This document shows positions 11,153 to 20,394 of a DNA stretch of 64,000 nucleotides, piece after piece; position 1 is the stretch's first letter, and each line of letters starts with the position of its first letter. A program made the position numbers and the translations under genes. A model generated the notes under the pieces. The model was not told where the DNA came from. It made no database searches and saw only the letters and a program-made list of their open reading frames with translations. Source of the DNA: Cedecea colo (GTDB lineage Bacteria > Pseudomonadota > Gammaproteobacteria > Enterobacterales > Enterobacteriaceae); the NCBI RefSeq assembly GCF_011808225.1, contig NZ_SOYS01000004.1:124001-188000 (forward strand), written 5' to 3'.

Positions 11153-12553
11153 ATGGCGAAGACATTATATCAAAAGCTGTACGATGCCCACGTCGTTTAT
11201 GAAGCGGTGGATGAAACCCCGCTGCTGTATATCGACCGTCATCTGGTGCATGAAGTTACCTCTCCGCAGGCGTTTGATGGCCTGCGCGCGCACCATCGCC
11301 CGGTGCGTCAGCCGGGTAAAACCTTTGCGACCATGGATCACAACGTTTCCACGCAGACAAAAGACATCAACGCCTCGGGTGAAATGGCCCGCATTCAGAT
11401 GCAGGAATTGATAAAAAACTGCAAAGAATTCGGCGTTGAGCTGTATGACCTGAATCATCCGTATCAGGGCATCGTCCACGTAATGGGGCCGGAACAAGGC
11501 ATTACGCTGCCGGGTATGACCATCGTGTGCGGCGATTCCCACACCGCAACCCACGGCGCATTTGGCGCGCTGGCATTTGGTATCGGCACCTCAGAAGTTG
11601 AGCACGTGCTGGCCACGCAAACCCTGAAACAGGGCCGCGCTAAAACCATGAAGATTGAAGTCACCGGCGACGCCGCGCCGGGGATCACGGCAAAAGACAT
11701 CGTGCTGGCGATCATCGGTAAAACCGGCAGCGCCGGCGGCACCGGTCACGTAGTGGAGTTCTGCGGCAGCGCCATCCAGGCCCTGAGCATGGAAGGCCGC
11801 ATGACGCTGTGCAATATGGCCATCGAAATGGGCGCCAAAGCTGGCATCGTTGCGCCGGATGAAACCACCTTCAGCTACGTAAAAGGCCGCCTGCACGCGC
11901 CAAAAGCGGCAGACTGGGACGATGCGGTTGCGTACTGGAAAACCTTCAGCACCGACGAAGGCGCGCAGTTCGATAGCGTTGTCACGCTGGACGCAGCCGA
12001 TATCGCTCCGCAGGTAACCTGGGGCACCAATCCGGGCCAGGTGATTTCCGTTAATGACAACATTCCGAATCCAGAATCCTTCGCCGATCCGGTCGAACGT
12101 GCTTCTGCCGAAAAAGCGCTGGCTTATATGGGCCTGAAACCGGGCATCCCGTTGACTGAAGTGGCTATCGACAAAGTATTTATCGGCTCCTGCACCAACT
12201 CACGCATTGAAGATTTACGCGCTGCGGCGCAAATCGCTAAAGGCCGTAAAGTCGCGCCAGGCGTGCAGGCACTGGTCGTGCCGGGTTCAGGCCCGGTAAA
12301 AGCGCAGGCGGAAGAAGAAGGTCTGGATAAGATCTTCATCGAAGCTGGTTTTGAATGGCGTCTGCCGGGCTGCTCGATGTGCCTGGCGATGAATAACGAT
12401 CGCCTGGAGCCGGGCGAACGCTGCGCCTCCACCAGTAACCGTAACTTTGAAGGCCGTCAGGGCCGCGGCGGGCGCACCCATCTGGTTAGCCCGGCAATGG
12501 CGGCGGCAGCGGCTGTTGCCGGTCATTTTGCTGATATCCGCACGTTGAAATAA
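11153..12553 (+). CDS. leuC: 3-isopropylmalate dehydratase large subunit LeuC
   Basis: Aconitase-family [4Fe-4S] isomerase that with LeuD converts 2- to 3-isopropylmalate. It has 466 aa from the ATG at 11153. The three cluster cysteines are present at C347 ([13 protein letters not shown]), C407 and C410 ([11 protein letters not shown]). MDHNVSTQ and [13 protein letters not shown] motifs are also visible. It is in the leu operon directly after leuB, with leuD 11 nt downstream. Confidence 0.98.
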   Translation: MAKTLYQKLYDAHVVYEAVDETPLLYIDRHLVHEVTSPQAFDGLRAHHRPVRQPGKTFATMDHNVSTQTKDINASGEMARIQMQELIKNCKEFGVELYDLNHPYQGIVHVMGPEQGITLPGMTIVCGDSHTATHGAFGALAFGIGTSEVEHVLATQTLKQGRAKTMKIEVTGDAAPGITAKDIVLAIIGKTGSAGGTGHVVEFCGSAIQALSMEGRMTLCNMAIEMGAKAGIVAPDETTFSYVKGRLHAPKAADWDDAVAYWKTFSTDEGAQFDSVVTLDAADIAPQVTWGTNPGQVISVNDNIPNPESFADPVERASAEKALAYMGLKPGIPLTEVAIDKVFIGSCTNSRIEDLRAAAQIAKGRKVAPGVQALVVPGSGPVKAQAEEEGLDKIFIEAGFEWRLPGCSMCLAMNNDRLEPGERCASTSNRNFEGRQGRGGRTHLVSPAMAAAAAVAGHFADIRTLK

Positions 12554-12564
12554 GGGAAAACACC

Positions 12565-13170
12565 ATGGCAGAGAAATTTACCCAACATACCGGCCTGGTC
12601 GTTCCGCTGGATGCTGCAAACGTTGATACCGACGCAATTATCCCGAAGCAGTTTTTGCAGAAGGTCACCCGCACCGGCTTTGGCGCGCACCTGTTTAACG
12701 ACTGGCGTTTTCTGGACGACGCAGGCCAGCAGCCTAACCCGGAATTCGTGCTGAATTTCCCGGAGTTCAAAGGCGCATCCATCCTGCTGGCACGTGAAAA
12801 CTTCGGCTGCGGTTCGTCCCGTGAGCACGCGCCGTGGGCGCTGACGGATTACGGCTTTAAGGTCGTTATCGCACCGAGCTTTGCGGATATCTTCTACGGC
12901 AACTCGTTCAACAACCAGCTTCTGCCGGTCACGCTGAGCGAAGAAGAAGTCGATGAGATGTTTAAGCTGGTCGCGGCAAATCCGGGCATTAAATTCGTGG
13001 TCGATCTGGAAGCGCAAACCGTGAAGGCGGGTGAAAAAACGTATGCCTTTAATATCGATACGTTCCGCCGCCACTGCATGTTAGAAGGGCTGGACAGCAT
13101 TGGCCTGACGCTGCAGCACGAAAGCGCTATTTCGTCTTATGAGCGCAAACAGCCGGCGTTTATGCGGTAA
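12565..13170 (+). CDS. leuD: 3-isopropylmalate dehydratase small subunit LeuD
   Basis: Swivel-domain subunit of isopropylmalate isomerase. It has 201 aa, the E. coli length. [11 protein letters not shown] near residues 21-31 and [15 protein letters not shown], the substrate-recognition loop of aconitase small subunits, are intact. It is the last gene of leuLABCD, ending just before a palindromic intergenic element. Confidence 0.98.
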   Translation: MAEKFTQHTGLVVPLDAANVDTDAIIPKQFLQKVTRTGFGAHLFNDWRFLDDAGQQPNPEFVLNFPEFKGASILLARENFGCGSSREHAPWALTDYGFKVVIAPSFADIFYGNSFNNQLLPVTLSEEEVDEMFKLVAANPGIKFVVDLEAQTVKAGEKTYAFNIDTFRRHCMLEGLDSIGLTLQHESAISSYERKQPAFMR

Positions 13171-13177
13171 TAGTTAC

Positions 13178-13260
13178 GCCCTCACCCCAACCCTCTCCCT
13201 CGGGAGAGGGAAAACACCGATCCGTTCCCTCTCCCTGGGGGAAAGGATCGGGGTGAGAGC
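13178..13260. repeat. REP-like palindromic element between leuD and setA
   Basis: Nested inverted repeats: outer arms GCCCTCACCCC and GGGGTGAGAGC, inner CCCTCTCCC-TC-GGGAGAGGG, and a second GATCC...GGATC hairpin. It sits between two convergent stop codons, so it may serve both operons as a transcript end. Sequences of the CCCTCACCCC-type are widespread intergenic repeats in enterobacteria. Confidence 0.75.
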
Positions 13261-13264
13261 GGTG

Positions 13265-14443
13265 TTAGATATTCTTTACCCGACCAGTCAAAACCAAAGC
13301 CACCACCGAAAGCCCGGCAATCAACCAGTATACAGCATAGTGACCAAAACTTTCTGCCAGCGCGCCCTGTAATACACCCGCCAAAATTACCCCGGTCGAA
13401 ATGCTGTTCGTAAAAAGCGTCGTTGCAGAACCTGGCCGTCCCGGCATTAAATCCTGAAACCAAAGCATGCCGATACCGGCCACAATACCGATAAATACCG
13501 CGTTGAAAAGCTGCAAAATCAATAACGCGGCCCGGCTGTGAAACATAATTAACCCAATGTAGAACAACATGCCAGCGGCCACGGCAATCACCATCATGCG
13601 TCGCTTCCCGAAACGCTTCACGTAATAGCCCGCCAGAATCATCGCCGGAATTTCCAGGCCTGCCGCCGTTCCCATCAACAGACCGGCAAGAGATTCAGGC
13701 AGACCTAAATCACTGCTGATCCACAGCGGCATATCGATGATATACATGGTATTGCAGGTCCACATCAGCATCGAGGCGATAAACAGCATGCGCACATTTT
13801 TATCTTTCCAGCCGCTAACCTGCGTGAGCGCCACGTCGGCGGACTGCTCTATTCTTGCGACGGAAGGTAAGGCAAAGAAAATCAGCGCCAGCGAGATAAC
13901 AAAAATTCCCGCCGCAATAAGGAACATGGTGGTAAAGCCGTAGTTCAGCGCCAGCATAAAGGAGAGCGGCGGGCCGATAACCCAGGCAAGCGAGAGCTGA
14001 GCACGCATTACCGAGCTGAACATCACCACTTCACGCGCGGAGCTGTCCGCATATTCGCGCGCGAGGGCAAAAATCTGCGGCATAGCAGTACTTGCGATGG
14101 CAGCGAACATCACGCCGATAGTGATTAACGTCAGGTAATGGCGGTTAAAAGCAAACAGCACGCAGTTCGCCACCGCCATGGCGCAGCAAAACATGATTAA
14201 TTTGCGCCTGTCGCCCCGGTTATCGGAGCGCTTAGCAAGCAGCAGGCTGACCAGAATACCGGCCACGGCATTAACGGTATAAAACAGGCCAACCCAGAAG
14301 GGACGAGCTTCCACCTCACGCGATAAAAACAGGCTGAGAGTTGGCGCCTGCAGCGCCCCAGCAATGCCTATCATAAAAGCTACTACCATAAAAGCGGCGT
14401 ACACCGGGTTAATACGTCGTCCTTTGGTGAGAAACCAGGCCAT
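13265..14443 (-). CDS. setA: Sugar efflux transporter SetA
   Basis: Major facilitator superfamily sugar exporter. In E. coli it is part of the response to glucose-phosphate stress, together with SgrS. It has 392 aa with about 12 hydrophobic segments, and the SetA-family stretches FLSREVEARPFWVGLFYTVNAVAG, shortened here to its core FWVGLFYTVNA, and ALAREYADSSAREVVMFSS are near-identical. It is preceded on the same strand by sgrS/sgrT, as in E. coli. Convergent with leuD. Confidence 0.96.
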   Translation of the reverse strand: MAWFLTKGRRINPVYAAFMVVAFMIGIAGALQAPTLSLFLSREVEARPFWVGLFYTVNAVAGILVSLLLAKRSDNRGDRRKLIMFCCAMAVANCVLFAFNRHYLTLITIGVMFAAIASTAMPQIFALAREYADSSAREVVMFSSVMRAQLSLAWVIGPPLSFMLALNYGFTTMFLIAAGIFVISLALIFFALPSVARIEQSADVALTQVSGWKDKNVRMLFIASMLMWTCNTMYIIDMPLWISSDLGLPESLAGLLMGTAAGLEIPAMILAGYYVKRFGKRRMMVIAVAAGMLFYIGLIMFHSRAALLILQLFNAVFIGIVAGIGMLWFQDLMPGRPGSATTLFTNSISTGVILAGVLQGALAESFGHYAVYWLIAGLSVVALVLTGRVKNI

Positions 14444-14559
14444 GTACAGGGGTCCTTTTAAACGCGGGCGTTAAGTGTTCTTATCCCGGATAAGTGAAGT
14501 TGCAACAGGCCGTAGCCAACGCAGAAGCAGCTTTCAGAATGACGGATAAATCATAAACT

Positions 14560-14811
14560 AAAAAAGCCAGCAGTTAACCTGCTGGCTGGTGAAAAGCACC
14601 AATACTCAGTTGCACTTGATGAAAACAATTCAGCGCTTCGCGGCCACCGGGGTTGTAACCTCCCACTGCATTAAGTCTTTGAGCATCCTCAGACGTTGCC
14701 CTGCTGTCAGGCGAGCCAGCCATCCAGACCCGACACGTTGTGTCGCGGCAAAGTAATATCGATAAAACTCAACAGGTGATGACCGTTTCATATGTCCTCC
14801 TCGCTTTCATC
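14560..14811 (-). ncRNA. sgrS: Small RNA SgrS (encodes SgrT)
   Basis: Hfq-dependent riboregulator of ptsG under glucose-phosphate stress. It is recognised on the minus strand from the start GATGAAAGCGAGGAGG (near 14811), the conserved ptsG-pairing core CTGAGTATTGGTG, and the terminator GCCAGCAG-TTAA-CTGCTGGC-type stem followed by TTTTTT (14560-14565). Its length of about 252 nt is similar to E. coli (227), the extra length lying in the SgrT coding part. The 5' end is inferred by alignment with the E. coli RNA. It is divergent from its activator gene sgrR. Confidence 0.9.
14630..14791 (-). CDS. sgrT: SgrT small protein encoded within SgrS
   Basis: A 53-codon ORF, ATG at 14791 with GAGGAGG 5-11 nt upstream and stop at 14630-14632. 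The core EFYRYYFAAT and QRLRMLKDLMQW align with E. coli SgrT (FYQHYFTATA, QRLTMLEGLMQW). SgrT inhibits the glucose permease PtsG at the inner membrane. It is longer than the 43-aa E. coli protein at both ends. It falls below usual ORF-length cut-offs. Confidence 0.9.
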   Translation of the reverse strand: MKRSSPVEFYRYYFAATQRVGSGWLARLTAGQRLRMLKDLMQWEVTTPVAAKR

Positions 14812-14878
14812 GTTGATGATTATTGGCATAATATAGGGAAAGGTAAATTGATGAGTTTCTGTCTGGAGTTCCCCTTTT

Positions 14879-16537
14879 ATGTCCTCGGGTCGTCTGCAAC
14901 AACAGTTCATCCGTCTGTGGCAATGCTGCGACGGCAAACCGCAAGAAACCACGCTCAACGACCTGGCGGAGCTGCTGAATTGCTCGCGCCGCCATATGCG
15001 TACGCTATTGAATGCGATGCAGGAAAAAGGCTGGCTAAGCTGGAAGGCTGAAGCGGGGCGCGGCAAACGATCGCAGCTTGAGTTTCTGTACACTGGCCTT
15101 GCGCTCCAGCAGCAGCGGGCCGAGGATCTTCTTGAGCAGGATCGCATCGATCAGCTTGTGCAGATCGTGGGAGATAAAGCCGCCGTTCGGCAGATGCTGA
15201 TCTCACATCTCGGCAGGAGCTTTCGCCAGGGCCGCCATATACTTCGGGTGCTCTATTATCGCCCGCTGCTGAACCTGCTTCCCGGCTCCGCATTGCGTCG
15301 TTCAGAGACGCACATCGTCCGTCAGATATTCAGCGGCCTGACGCGAATAAATGAGGAAAATGGGGAACTGGAAGCGGACATTGCCCATCACTGGCAGCAG
15401 ATTTCCCCTTTACACTGGCGCTTTTATCTTCGCCCCGGTATCCATTTCCACCATGGCCGCGAGCTGGACATGCTGGACGTGATGATTTCCCTGCAGCGCA
15501 TTAACAGCCTGCCGCTTTATGTACATATTAATCAAATCAGCACGCCAACGGCCTGGACGCTGGATATTTATCTCTCGCAGCCGGACCGCTGGCTTCCGTG
15601 GCTGCTCGGCAGCGTGAACGCGATGATCCTGCCGCGCGAGTGGCAAACTTTAGATAATTTTTCCCGCCAGCCCGTGGGCACCGGTCCCTACTCCGTGGTG
15701 CGCAACAATACTAATCAGCTCAAGATTCAGGCCTGGGATGACTACTTTGGTTATCGCGCGCTTATCGACGAGGTGAATTTCTGGGTGCTGCCGGATATTG
15801 GCGAAGAGGTCAGCTGTGCCGTGCAGCTTCAGGGCATGCCGGATAGCGAAAAAGCCGTCGAAAGTCGGCTGGAAGAAGGCTGCTACTACCTGCTGTTTGA
15901 TAGCCGTTCTTCACGCGGCAGCCATGACGGCGTGCGGACATGGGTAAGCCGCCTGCTGGCACCTGTTCATTTGCTGTATAACGCAGGCGAACAAAATCAG
16001 CAGTACTGGTTTCCGGCTTACGGCCTGCTTCCACGTTGGCACCATACGCGCCCACGGCCTGTGGAAGAGAAGCCCGCAGGGCTTGAAACCCTCACTCTGA
16101 CCTTCTATCGCGACCACGCTGAACATCGCGTCATCAGCAATATTATGGTGAAGCTTCTCGCCGCACATGGCGTCCGCCTTGAAGTGCAGGAGGTGAGCTA
16201 TGAGGCGTGGCATCAGGGCGAAATTGTCAGCGATATCTGGCTTAACAGCGCCAATTTTACCCTGCCGCTGGAGTTTTCGCTCTTTTCCCACCTCTATGAA
16301 GTGCCGCTGATACAAAAGTGCATCGACATTGACTGGGCCACCGACACCGGCAAATGGCATAAGGGTGAGCTAAACCTCCCGGTATGGTGCCAGCAACGCG
16401 TTGAGCAAAATGATATTTTGCCGCTCATTCACCACTGGCTACGCATTGAAGGCCAGCGCAGCATGCGCGGCGTAAGGATGAACACGCTCGGCTGGTTTGA
16501 TTTTAAATCCGCCTGGTTTGCCCCGCCGGAACCCTAG
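14879..16537 (+). CDS. sgrR: Transcriptional regulator SgrR
   Basis: Activates sgrS during glucose-phosphate stress. It has 552 aa (E. coli 551). The N-terminal DNA-binding domain has a helix-turn-helix around [19 protein letters not shown] (about residues 28-46). The long C-terminal part resembles periplasmic solute-binding proteins of ABC systems ([21 protein letters not shown] onward) and presumably senses the sugar-phosphate signal. It is divergent from sgrS with about 67 bp between them, so the two promoters share one control region. Confidence 0.96.
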   Translation: MSSGRLQQQFIRLWQCCDGKPQETTLNDLAELLNCSRRHMRTLLNAMQEKGWLSWKAEAGRGKRSQLEFLYTGLALQQQRAEDLLEQDRIDQLVQIVGDKAAVRQMLISHLGRSFRQGRHILRVLYYRPLLNLLPGSALRRSETHIVRQIFSGLTRINEENGELEADIAHHWQQISPLHWRFYLRPGIHFHHGRELDMLDVMISLQRINSLPLYVHINQISTPTAWTLDIYLSQPDRWLPWLLGSVNAMILPREWQTLDNFSRQPVGTGPYSVVRNNTNQLKIQAWDDYFGYRALIDEVNFWVLPDIGEEVSCAVQLQGMPDSEKAVESRLEEGCYYLLFDSRSSRGSHDGVRTWVSRLLAPVHLLYNAGEQNQQYWFPAYGLLPRWHHTRPRPVEEKPAGLETLTLTFYRDHAEHRVISNIMVKLLAAHGVRLEVQEVSYEAWHQGEIVSDIWLNSANFTLPLEFSLFSHLYEVPLIQKCIDIDWATDTGKWHKGELNLPVWCQQRVEQNDILPLIHHWLRIEGQRSMRGVRMNTLGWFDFKSAWFAPPEP

Positions 16538-16570
16538 CCCTTTCGGAAAGTGCGCAGAATCATTACAATG

Positions 16571-16690
16571 GCGCGTTCTCAACGGGGTGCAAGGACCATT
16601 GTCCGAGCTGAGATAATACCCGTCGAACCTGATCCGGATAACGCCGGCGAAGGGATTTGAGGCTTATCGCTCAAAGTCCTTTGCCACCCC
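16571..16690 (+). promoter_or_regulatory. TPP riboswitch (THI element)
   Basis: The conserved thi-box is complete: ACGGGGTGC (16582-16590), CTGAGA (16608-16613), ACCCGTCGAACCTGATC and GGATAACGCCGGCGAAGG. Downstream are an expression-platform hairpin (AGGGATTTGAG with CTCAAAGTCCT, 16651-16680) and a short CACCCCT/AGAGGTG pairing that could mask the thiB ribosome site (AGAGG, about 16699-16703). It represses thiBPQ when thiamine diphosphate is high. Confidence 0.96.
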
Positions 16691-16708
16691 TATTTTAAGA
16701 GGTGCAAA

Positions 16709-17692
16709 GTGTTCAAAAAATTATTGCCGCTGCTCATACTCGTCGCCGCTCCTGTTTTCGCTAAACCCCTGCTCACCGTTTATACCTACGACTCCTTTGC
16801 CGCTGACTGGGGTCCGGGGCCGGCGGTAAAAAAAGCTTTTGAAGCCGACTGTAACTGCGAGCTGAAATTCGTTGCCCTTGAAGACGGCGTGTCGCTGCTC
16901 AACCGTCTGCGTATGGAAGGCAAAAACAGCAAAGCCGACGTGGTGCTGGGCCTGGACAACAATCTGATTGAAGCGGCTTCGCAAACCAAACTCTTTGCCC
17001 CGAGCAATATCGACACCAGCGCTCTGAGCATCCCAGGCGGCTGGAAAAACGACACATTCGTTCCGTTCGATTACGGCTACTTCGCTTTTGTCTACGATAA
17101 AAACAAACTGAAAAACCCGCCGAAGAGCCTGAAAGAACTGGTAGAAAGCGACCAGAAATGGAAGGTGATTTATCAGGATCCGCGCACCAGCACGCCGGGC
17201 CTGGGCCTGCTGCTGTGGATGCAAAAAGTTTATGGCGACAAAGCGCCTGCAGCCTGGGCGAAGCTTGCCAGCAAAACCGTTACCGTCACCAAAGGCTGGT
17301 CTGAGGCCTATGGCCTGTTCTTAAAAGGCGAAGGCGACCTGGTGCTGAGCTACACCACGTCCCCGGCTTATCACATCATTGAAGAGAAAAAAAATAACTA
17401 CGCCGCCGCAGATTTTAGCGAAGGGCATTATTTGCAGGTGGAAGTAGCGGGCCGCCTGGCCGCCAGCAAACAGCCTGAACTGGCGAAAAAATTCATGCAA
17501 TTCATCACCCAGCCTGGCTTCCAGAACACTATCCCAACCGGCAACTGGATGTATCCGGTCACCGATGTGAAATTACCCGAGGGTTTCAGCAGCATCAAAA
17601 AACCACAAACCTCGCTGGAATTCACGCCTAAAGAAGTTTCTGAGCTTCGCGCAAGCTGGATTAGTGCATGGCTTCGCGCCGTCAGCCGCTGA
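16709..17692 (+). CDS. thiB: Thiamine ABC transporter substrate-binding protein ThiB
   Basis: Periplasmic binding protein for thiamine, TMP and TPP. It has 327 aa. The start is GTG at 16709, placed by the AGAGG ribosome site and by the signal peptide (MFKKLLPLLILVAAPVFA, cleavage after residue 18). The mature start KPLLTVYTYDSFAADWGPGP is nearly identical to E. coli. Directly under the TPP riboswitch; its end overlaps thiP. Confidence 0.98.
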   Translation: MFKKLLPLLILVAAPVFAKPLLTVYTYDSFAADWGPGPAVKKAFEADCNCELKFVALEDGVSLLNRLRMEGKNSKADVVLGLDNNLIEAASQTKLFAPSNIDTSALSIPGGWKNDTFVPFDYGYFAFVYDKNKLKNPPKSLKELVESDQKWKVIYQDPRTSTPGLGLLLWMQKVYGDKAPAAWAKLASKTVTVTKGWSEAYGLFLKGEGDLVLSYTTSPAYHIIEEKKNNYAAADFSEGHYLQVEVAGRLAASKQPELAKKFMQFITQPGFQNTIPTGNWMYPVTDVKLPEGFSSIKKPQTSLEFTPKEVSELRASWISAWLRAVSR

Positions 17693-19278
17693 TCCCCGGC
17701 TGGCTGCTTCCAGGGCTATTCGCTGCCGCGCTGGTGGTAGTGGTGGCCCTTGCGGCTTTTCTGGCGCTGTGGTTTAACGCACCGCAAAGCGATATCCGGG
17801 GGCTTACGCAGGACAGCTATCTGTGGCACGTTCTGCGCTTCTCGTTCTGGCAGGCTTTTCTCTCTGCCGTACTTTCAGTGTTTCCGGCGATTTTCCTTGC
17901 GCGCGCGCTCTACCGCCGTCGCTTCCCGGGCCGTCTGGCTCTGCTGCGCTTATGCGCCATGACGCTGGTGCTGCCGGTGCTGGTGGCCGTATTTGGCATC
18001 CTGACCGTTTACGGGCGCGTCGGCTGGCTGGCCTCGCTTTGTGCGTGGCTGGGCATACAGTGGACGTTCTCGCCGTATGGTTTGCAGGGAATCCTGCTGG
18101 CGCACGTCTTCTTTAATCTGCCGATGGCGACGCGGCTTCTGTTACAGGCGCTGGAGAATATTCCCGGTGAACAGCGACAGCTCGCCGCACAGCTTGGCAT
18201 GCAGGGCTGGAATTTCTTCCGCTTTGTAGAGTGGCCGTGGTTACGTCGCCAGATCCTGCCCGCGAGCGCGCTTATTTTTATGCTCTGCTTTGCCAGTTTT
18301 GCTACCGTGCTTTCGCTTGGCGGCGGGCCGCAGGCGACCACCATCGAACTCGCGATTTTCCAGGCGCTAAGCTACGACTACGATCCCGCTCGTGCGGCGC
18401 TGCTCGCGCTGGTGCAGATGATTTGCTGTCTGGGCCTGGTGCTGTTAAGCCAGCGGCTCAGCAAAGCCATTCCCGCAGGCAGCAGCCACGTGCAGGGCTG
18501 GCGCGATCCGCAGGATAACCTGCGCCGCAGGCTGTGCGATGGGGCGCTAATCGCCCTGGCGCTGGCGCTGCTGCTGCCGCCTTTGCTGGCGGTGATAATT
18601 GATGGCATCAATAGCGGCTTCAGCGCGGTGCTGTCGCAGCCAATCCTCTGGCAGGCGCTCGAAACCTCGCTGAGAATAGCCGTTGCCGCCGGGCTGCTGT
18701 GCGTGATAATCACCCTGATGCTGCTCTGGAGTTCGCGAGAGCTGCGTCTGCGTAACCGCGCTTTTTCCGGGCAGGCTCTGGAGCTGAGCGGTATGTTAAT
18801 CCTCGCTATGCCGGGCATCGTTCTGGCAACCGGCTTCTTCCTGCTGCTGAATAATACGGTCGGCCTGCCGCAGTCAGCTGATGGCATCGTGATTTTTACC
18901 AACGCGCTGATGGCTATCCCCTACGCGTTAAAAGTGCTGGAAAATCCGATGCTGGACGTAGCCGGGCGCTACGGAAAACTCTGTCAGTCGCTGGATATTA
19001 AAGGCTTTCATCGCCTGCGCTTCATTGAACTCCGGGCGCTGAAAATTCCGCTGGCACAGGCGCTGGCCTTTGCCTGCGTGCTGTCGATTGGCGATTTTGG
19101 GGTAGTGGCGCTGTTTGGCAATGAAGATTTCCGCACGCTGCCGTTCTATCTTTACCAGCAAATCGGTTCCTACCGCAGCGAGGCTGGCGCCGTGACCGCG
19201 TTTATCCTGTTGATGCTGTGCTTTGCTTTATTCACCCTGATTGAAAAACTTCCGGGACGCCATGCTAACGCTGACTAA
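17668..19278 (+). CDS. thiP: Thiamine ABC transporter permease ThiP
   Basis: Inner-membrane permease made of two fused permease domains, 536 aa as in E. coli. Both halves carry the EAA-loop motif that contacts the ATPase ([20 protein letters not shown] around 170-190; [19 protein letters not shown] around 440-460). It overlaps thiB by 25 nt and thiQ by 17 nt, indicating tight coupling. Confidence 0.98.
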   Translation: MASRRQPLIPGWLLPGLFAAALVVVVALAAFLALWFNAPQSDIRGLTQDSYLWHVLRFSFWQAFLSAVLSVFPAIFLARALYRRRFPGRLALLRLCAMTLVLPVLVAVFGILTVYGRVGWLASLCAWLGIQWTFSPYGLQGILLAHVFFNLPMATRLLLQALENIPGEQRQLAAQLGMQGWNFFRFVEWPWLRRQILPASALIFMLCFASFATVLSLGGGPQATTIELAIFQALSYDYDPARAALLALVQMICCLGLVLLSQRLSKAIPAGSSHVQGWRDPQDNLRRRLCDGALIALALALLLPPLLAVIIDGINSGFSAVLSQPILWQALETSLRIAVAAGLLCVIITLMLLWSSRELRLRNRAFSGQALELSGMLILAMPGIVLATGFFLLLNNTVGLPQSADGIVIFTNALMAIPYALKVLENPMLDVAGRYGKLCQSLDIKGFHRLRFIELRALKIPLAQALAFACVLSIGDFGVVALFGNEDFRTLPFYLYQQIGSYRSEAGAVTAFILLMLCFALFTLIEKLPGRHANAD

Positions 19279-19966
19279 TGTAACCTGGCTTTATCGCCAT
19301 TTACCGATGCGCTTTTCACTTAACGTGGCGGCGGGAGAACGCGTCGCGGTGCTGGGGCCAAGCGGCGCCGGGAAAAGCACCCTGTTGAGTTTGATTGCTG
19401 GTTTTCTGACGCCCGCAAGCGGGGAAATAAATTTGTGCGGTGAAAATCATACCCGAACCGCACCCGCCCAACGTCCTGTTTCTATGCTGTTTCAGGAAAA
19501 CAATCTTTTCAGCCACTTAAGCGTGCGGGAAAACATCGGGCTGGGCATCAATCCCGGGCTGAAGCTCAATCTGGAACAACGCGAGCGGCTTGGAAAGATT
19601 GCCGAACAAATGGCGATCGGCGATTTGCTGGATCGCTTACCTTCGCAGCTTTCCGGCGGCCAGCGTCAGCGCGTAGCCCTTGCCCGCTGTCTGGTGCGTA
19701 AACAGCCCATTTTGCTGCTCGATGAACCCTTTTCCGCTCTCGATCCGGCGCTGCGTCTGGAAATGCTGCAACTGCTGGATGAAGTGTGCCAGCAGCAACA
19801 GCTTACCCTGCTGATGGTTTCCCACAGCATTGAAGACGCGGCACGCATCGCCGAAAGAAGTCTGGTGGTGGTGGATGGCCGCATAGCCTGGGATGGCGAC
19901 ACGGCAACGTTACTGAGCGGCGAAGCGAGCGCTTCATCGCTGCTGGGAATAGCGCGTCAGGGCTGA
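19262..19966 (+). CDS. thiQ: Thiamine ABC transporter ATPase ThiQ
   Basis: ATP-hydrolysing subunit of ThiBPQ. It has 234 aa from the ATG at 19262; the alternative in-frame ATG 21 nt upstream lies deeper in thiP and would add residues absent from the family. Walker [10 protein letters not shown] (32-40), Q-loop FQENNLFSH, signature [11 protein letters not shown] and Walker B ILLLDEPF are all intact. Its stop codon lies inside the first 146-bp repeat unit. Confidence 0.98.
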   Translation: MLTLTNVTWLYRHLPMRFSLNVAAGERVAVLGPSGAGKSTLLSLIAGFLTPASGEINLCGENHTRTAPAQRPVSMLFQENNLFSHLSVRENIGLGINPGLKLNLEQRERLGKIAEQMAIGDLLDRLPSQLSGGQRQRVALARCLVRKQPILLLDEPFSALDPALRLEMLQLLDEVCQQQQLTLLMVSHSIEDAARIAERSLVVVDGRIAWDGDTATLLSGEASASSLLGIARQG

Positions 19967-20004
19967 CCCGTAAGATTTGTGGCAAACGCCTGAAAACGCG
20001 GTTT

Positions 20005-20085
20005 TCAGGTGTTTGAGATAAACCAGCGGACATAATCCTTTGATTCTATAGGCAACGATAAAAAACTTCCGTGGTGCAGCACCAT
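20005..20085 (-). CDS. Candidate 26-aa peptide, repeat unit 1
   Basis: A short ORF starting ATG at 20085 with GAAGAGAG about 5 nt upstream. It begins MVLHHGSFLSLP and ends YVRWFISNT. Its stop codon overlaps the hairpin CCTGAAAAC...GTTTTCAGG. The reading frame is kept in all three tandem copies with mostly conservative changes. Function unknown; an unrecognised small protein or a non-coding coincidence are both possible. It is downstream of yabI on the same strand. Confidence 0.4.
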   Translation of the reverse strand: MVLHHGSFLSLPIESKDYVRWFISNT

Positions 20086-20150
20086 ATCACTCTCTTCGCG
20101 GGTCAGGCCTGATCCGTTAGATTTGTGGCAAACGCCTGAAAACGTGGTTT

Positions 20151-20231
20151 TCAGGTGCTTGAGATAAACCAGCGGACATAACCCTTTGTTTCTACAGGCA
20201 ACGATAAAAAACTTCCGTTGTGCAGCATCAT
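20151..20231 (-). CDS. Candidate 26-aa peptide, repeat unit 2
   Basis: The second tandem copy. ATG ATG at 20231-20226 gives MMLHNGSFLSLP, ending YVRWFISST. Differences from unit 1 are V/M, H/N, I/V, S/T, D/G and N/S, all by single substitutions without loss of frame. Same upstream GAAGAGAG and the same hairpin at the stop codon. Confidence 0.4.
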   Translation of the reverse strand: MMLHNGSFLSLPVETKGYVRWFISST

Positions 20232-20296
20232 ATCACTCTCTTCGCGGGTCAGGACTGACCCGTAAGATTTGTGGCAAACGCCTGAAAACGTGGTTT

Positions 20297-20377
20297 TCAG
20301 GTATTTGAGATAAACCAGCGAACATAATCCTTTGATTCTACAGGCAACGATAAAAAACTTCCGTTGTGCAGCACCAT
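20297..20377 (-). CDS. Candidate 26-aa peptide, repeat unit 3
   Basis: The third tandem copy, nearest yabI (its start is 18 nt after the yabI stop at 20395). Reads MVLHNGSFLSLP to YVRWFISNT. Synonymous changes relative to unit 1 (GTC/GTT and AAC/AAT) are present. If translated, it could be read from the yabI transcript. Confidence 0.42.
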   Translation of the reverse strand: MVLHNGSFLSLPVESKDYVRWFISNT

Positions 20378-20394
20378 GTCACTCTCTTCGCGGG

